Shown piece by piece: positions 6,699 through 8,686 of a DNA stretch of 8,686 nt. The DNA lies in assembly GCA_927911745.1 (NCBI GenBank), contig CAKMQF010000124.1, positions 1-8,686 of the forward strand. The letters are read 5' to 3'. Source of the DNA: an uncultured Gemella sp. (GTDB lineage: Bacteria > Bacillota > Bacilli > Staphylococcales > Gemellaceae). Below the pieces are notes generated by a model that worked only from the letters and a program-made list of their open reading frames with translations, was not told the DNA's origin and ran no database searches. Position numbers and translations under genes: made by a program. The stretch's first letter is position 1. Each line of letters begins with the position of its first letter.

Positions 6699-6857
6699 AT
6701 GATAAAGCATAAATATCTTACCCTTTTATATCGTAATGATATCCAATTAGGCTTAGAACGCGATGAAACCTTCAAAGTTATTAGGCGAGCTATACTAAAA
6801 GACCTAACTACTGTTTCTAAAAAAATCAATCTAAAAAGACAAGGATTGAGGATATAG
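6699..6857 (+). CDS. Unrecognised 52-codon ORF, possibly a gene fragment
   Basis: The frame runs from ATG at 6699 to TAG at 6855-6857 and reads MIKHKYLTLLYRNDIQLGLE, then RDETFKVIRRAILKDLTTV and a basic end, KKINLKRQGLRI. It is basic and probably helical, with the look of a DNA-binding or excisionase-like peptide; a faint resemblance to DUF3173-type proteins of integrative elements is only an impression. Against a functional gene: there is no clear ribosome site, the frame is open upstream to 6645 without another ATG, and its end overlaps the terminator arm of the convergent DUF389 gene. Base composition is less AT-rich than the surrounding intergenic DNA, which argues for a remnant of coding sequence. 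Confidence 0.3.
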   Translation: MIKHKYLTLLYRNDIQLGLERDETFKVIRRAILKDLTTVSKKINLKRQGLRI

Positions 6858-6877
6858 AATATCCTTAACCCTTGTCT
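6837..6877 (-). terminator. Terminator of the DUF389 gene, probably bidirectional
   Basis: An 18-bp stem (6837-6854 with 6860-6877, one mismatch and one G-U pair) has loop TAGAA. On the minus strand it follows the DUF389 stop by 13 bases and runs into TTTTTAGATTGATTTTTTT. On the plus strand it is followed by the less regular GTTTCATTTTCTTTT. Confidence 0.85.
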
Positions 6878-6890
6878 GTTTCATTTTCTT

Positions 6891-7913
6891 TTACAATATC
6901 TTTTTGTGAATCTTTTCAGATAGTTTTTGATCGATATATTTATTAATAATTTCATAAAATTCCTTGGTCGCTTCACTATCTAATTTTGCCGAATTCTGAA
7001 CTTGATTAACTTTCAATTTAACAGATTGAATACCGTAAGAGGCTTGTTTTTGGTGAATTTTTTCTAATTCTTCTTCTGAAATCGGATCACCAACAATTGT
7101 CAAGACCAATTCATTGTCCCTTGACTTGTAGACTTGATTGATAACCGTATGATCGGCAAACTCTTTTCCTACAAACTGTTTGACACCTTCTTTTCTCGCT
7201 TGTTCTATAGTCAGAGTAACTGCCGAATAGCTGGCTGGAACAACCAATAATACAATCAAAGATATCAAACCAATTTTCATTTTAATGCTTAGCTCTTTGA
7301 ATGAAGTTAAGGGAGATTTTCTCATTAAAATTTTTGCCCCAATAATGTTGGCTAGCATTATAAAGGCACAGTTAATCAAGAAAAGATAGAGAGCTCCAAA
7401 TAAAAATCGTACATTTCCATTAGCTAAACCATAGCCGGCAGTGCAGATAGGCGGCATCAGCGCTGTAGCAATGGCTACTCCTGGCACAATATTGTTTGCT
7501 TCTTTTTTCCTTGAACCGATTACACCAGCAATCCCACCGGCAATAGCAATTAGGACATCCCAAATCGTTGGAGAAGTTCGGGAAATCAATTCGCTACTTG
7601 CATAAGATAATGGAGTAATCCAGAAATATAGAGTTGATACAAGTAAACTGACCAATACTTGAGTAAGTAAAACCCCTAGAGCTTGCTTGACTAAACGAGT
7701 GTCAAAAATAGCTAAACCTAATCCCAGTCCAACAATCGGTGTCATAAGAGGTGAAATTAACATGGCTCCTATAATAACAGCTGTTGAATTCATATTTAGT
7801 CCGATAGAGGCAATAAAAATTGCACACATCAAAATCACTGTATCTCTCGATCTAACATGAAGATCATCGTATAATTTTTCACGGTATTCACGTGTTGAAT
7901 AATTTCCAGACAT
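6891..7913 (-). CDS. DUF389 family integral membrane protein, function unknown
   Basis: The 340-residue protein has a short charged N-terminus (MSGNYSTREYREKLYDDLHV), six or seven hydrophobic segments between about 25 and 232, and a soluble C-terminal part (about 235-340) rich in charged residues. Family hallmarks are NSTAVIIGAMLISPLMTPIVGLGLGL (in two parts, 42-56 and 57-67) and GVAIATALMPPICTAGYGLA (145-164), the repeated membrane motifs of DUF389. No transport substrate or activity is established. AGGAG lies seven bases before the start. The gene stands alone, with a terminator right after the stop. Its sequence and neighbourhood remind me of streptococcal DUF389 genes, and its codons look slightly more GC-rich than those of mvaS, so acquisition from a streptococcus is plausible but unproven. 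Confidence 0.88.
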   Translation of the reverse strand: MSGNYSTREYREKLYDDLHVRSRDTVILMCAIFIASIGLNMNSTAVIIGAMLISPLMTPIVGLGLGLAIFDTRLVKQALGVLLTQVLVSLLVSTLYFWITPLSYASSELISRTSPTIWDVLIAIAGGIAGVIGSRKKEANNIVPGVAIATALMPPICTAGYGLANGNVRFLFGALYLFLINCAFIMLANIIGAKILMRKSPLTSFKELSIKMKIGLISLIVLLVVPASYSAVTLTIEQARKEGVKQFVGKEFADHTVINQVYKSRDNELVLTIVGDPISEEELEKIHQKQASYGIQSVKLKVNQVQNSAKLDSEATKEFYEIINKYIDQKLSEKIHKKIL

Positions 7914-8086
7914 CTGTTTCTCCTTTTATTTAATTTATTTCTGTTTATCTATTGATGAGGATAGAGTGATTTTCTATCAAACATTACATATGTATTTAAA
8001 TTTCCTTAGTCCTCGTCTGTAAGTCTTTTAAAAAATATCTCTTTTTTCTAGATAAATAAAAAAACATCTATCAGTTTATTCTTTAT

Positions 8087-8095
8087 ATTATATCA
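8087..8095 (-). promoter_or_regulatory. Candidate extended -10 promoter of the DUF389 gene
   Basis: On the minus strand TGATATAAT is a perfect extended -10 (TGnTATAAT). No good -35 is present, as is common for extended -10 promoters. It implies a leader of about 165 bases, which is long. Confidence 0.4.
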
Positions 8096-8142
8096 AAAAT
8101 TTCACAGTCTTTCACTAAGAAACCCATCAGTTTAAAAGATTT

Positions 8143-8301
8143 TTATATCCTTTCCAAGATAGGGAACTGACAAAATTCCAGTTTCCTTATTCTAAGAACA
8201 AAGATGCCACAGATAGATAAGGTTACGCTCAACATCATTCCAGTAGCAATGACACCAATAACTTTTAAGATTAAGAAGTTACAACACTTAGAAGAATCAC
8301 C
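8143..8301 (-). pseudogene. Fragment-like ORF with one membrane segment
   Basis: The frame after the TAG at 8302-8304 is open to TAA at 8143-8145. It reads about 52 residues with a hydrophobic helix (FLILKVIGVIATGMMLSV, then TLSICGIFVL) and a short basic tail (RIRKLEF...ERI). The only ATGs lie inside the helix and lack a ribosome site. It looks like the C-terminal end of a membrane protein, perhaps a permease, left by deletion. I do not recognise the parent family, and chance cannot be excluded. Confidence 0.28.
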
Positions 8302-8318
8302 CTATCCAACCTAATTTA

Positions 8319-8347
8319 ATGACAATTTAAACTACATAATGTATAAT
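8319..8347 (+). promoter_or_regulatory. Strong promoter upstream of the structured element
   Basis: ATGACA (8319-8324, five of six -35 consensus bases), a 17-bp spacer and a perfect TATAAT (8342-8347) form one of the best promoters in the window. Transcription is expected to start near 8354, at the edge of the hairpin cluster, with no gene start following. Confidence 0.6.
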
Positions 8348-8362
8348 GAAAAGCACTCTGTT

Positions 8363-8538
8363 AGGGCTGACCCAAAAAGTCCTAACTTTTAAAAAATGTA
8401 TATGATAACTCATTGACGCAGTGGTTTATTGATATCTAAATTCGCTTTATAAAAGCTTTTCAGATATCTAATAAACTTTGCTGGGGTGACTCGACAAAAT
8501 CGATTTCTCTAAAATCGTGATTTTTGAGTCACTCCCTT
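8363..8538 (+). mobile_element. Possible MITE-like element with imperfect terminal inverted repeats
   Basis: The left end reads AGGGCTGACCCAAAAAGTC (from 8363). The right end, read on the minus strand from about 8537, reads AGGGAGTGACTCAAAAATCA. They share AGGG, TGAC and CAAAAA at equivalent places. The interior is mostly palindromic and non-coding, as in MITEs. A target duplication is not evident beyond TT. The match is partial, so this is an alternative or additional reading of the structured region. Confidence 0.3.
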
Positions 8539-8542
8539 TTTT
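8483..8542 (+). terminator. Long terminator hairpin
   Basis: GGGGTGACTC (8483-8492) pairs with GAGTCACTCCC (8526-8536, one bulge). Inside, AAAATC/GATTTT and GATTT/AAATC extend the stem around loop CTCT. Six T follow at 8537-8542. This is a strong plus-strand terminator with no protein-coding gene upstream on that strand since sodA. Confidence 0.75.
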
Positions 8543-8645
8543 CATACTAAAACTAATACATCATTTAATATTATCTATTAAAGATAAAATATATAGATAA
8601 TTATGAAATATAATGCTTTCATTTCCTTCTAATATCTCCTAAACC

Positions 8646-8674
8646 TTGACTTATTTTCTTTTATATAGTAATAT
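8646..8674 (+). promoter_or_regulatory. Possible promoter at the right edge
   Basis: TTGACT (8646-8651), a 17-bp spacer and TAATAT (8669-8674) could drive a gene starting beyond the window. The -35 is good and the -10 only fair. The preceding stretch, 8543-8645, is AT-rich and shows nothing else. Confidence 0.35.
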
Positions 8675-8686
8675 TCATATAGATTA

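Larger units (their letters stand above)
7914..8318. other. Intergenic region upstream of the DUF389 gene
   Basis: This holds the DUF389 leader and promoter candidate (8087-8095), a small hairpin GATAGA/TCTATC at 7960-7978 within the leader, and the fragment-like ORF at 8143-8301. No intact gene is seen. Confidence 0.55.
8354..8542 (+). ncRNA. Candidate structured small RNA, about 190 nt
   Basis: Downstream of a near-consensus promoter lie three hairpins in series. GTTAGG/CCTAAC (8360-8386) has a 15-base loop. A long imperfect stem (8418-8437 with 8462-8481) shares GTTTATT and GATATCT, with an inner GCTTT/AAAGC (8444-8456). A terminator-type hairpin (8483-8536) ends in six T. No ORF with a ribosome site is present. 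I do not recognise a known RNA family; it could be a regulatory RNA, a transcribed MITE, or a leader for a gene beyond the edge with early termination. Confidence 0.4.

Noticed and set aside
8162..8186. Hairpin GGGAACTG/CAGTTTCC
   Set aside because: Only 8 bp with one wobble pair and no proper T-run on either strand; not called a terminator.
8204..8314. Plus-strand 36-codon ORF starting MPQIDKV
   Set aside because: Weak ribosome site and composition unlike a protein; the opposite strand reads a better membrane helix.

Overview
The window is AT-rich DNA from a low-GC Gram-positive bacterium (Bacilli). It carries an Asp23/Gls24 cell-envelope stress cluster, a CsbD-type stress protein, mevalonate-pathway genes with a class II HMG-CoA reductase, and a Mn/Fe superoxide dismutase. 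Strong AGGAGG-type ribosome sites and short A/T promoters fit the same group. My best guess is Gemella or a near relative, from overall recognition only; no rRNA marker is present.

Layout. Positions 1-1821 (minus strand) hold a four-gene operon read right to left: glsB, amaP, a DUF2273 membrane peptide, and asp23/gls24, whose 3' end runs off the left edge and appears frameshifted. Positions 1822-2204 are its promoter region. A monocistronic csbD gene (2335-2526, minus) follows, with a strong terminator at 2205-2254 and its promoter region at 2527-2920. Positions 2954-5403 (minus) are the mvaS-mvaA operon for the first committed steps of mevalonate isoprenoid synthesis. A 476-bp intergenic region then leads to sodA (5880-6506, plus) with its own promoter and terminator. 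To the right lies an accessory-looking stretch: an unexplained 52-codon ORF (6699-6857), a DUF389 membrane protein gene on the minus strand (6891-7913) that looks streptococcal, a fragment-like membrane ORF (8143-8301), and a compact transcription unit (8319-8542) consisting of a promoter, three hairpins and a T-run without a convincing ORF. The last bases may hold a promoter for a gene beyond the right edge.

How the genes fit together. GlsB, AmaP, DUF2273 protein and Asp23 form a membrane-associated stress module, with AmaP as the likely anchor for Asp23. The main finding is that the glsB operon and csbD have matching promoters: a 49-bp element, 43/49 identical, abuts a TTGATT -35 box, and both have exactly 17 bp to the -10. 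This implies one shared activator or architecture for both units. The second item of interest is the roughly 190-nt structured transcript candidate at 8354-8542, which also has MITE-like ends.
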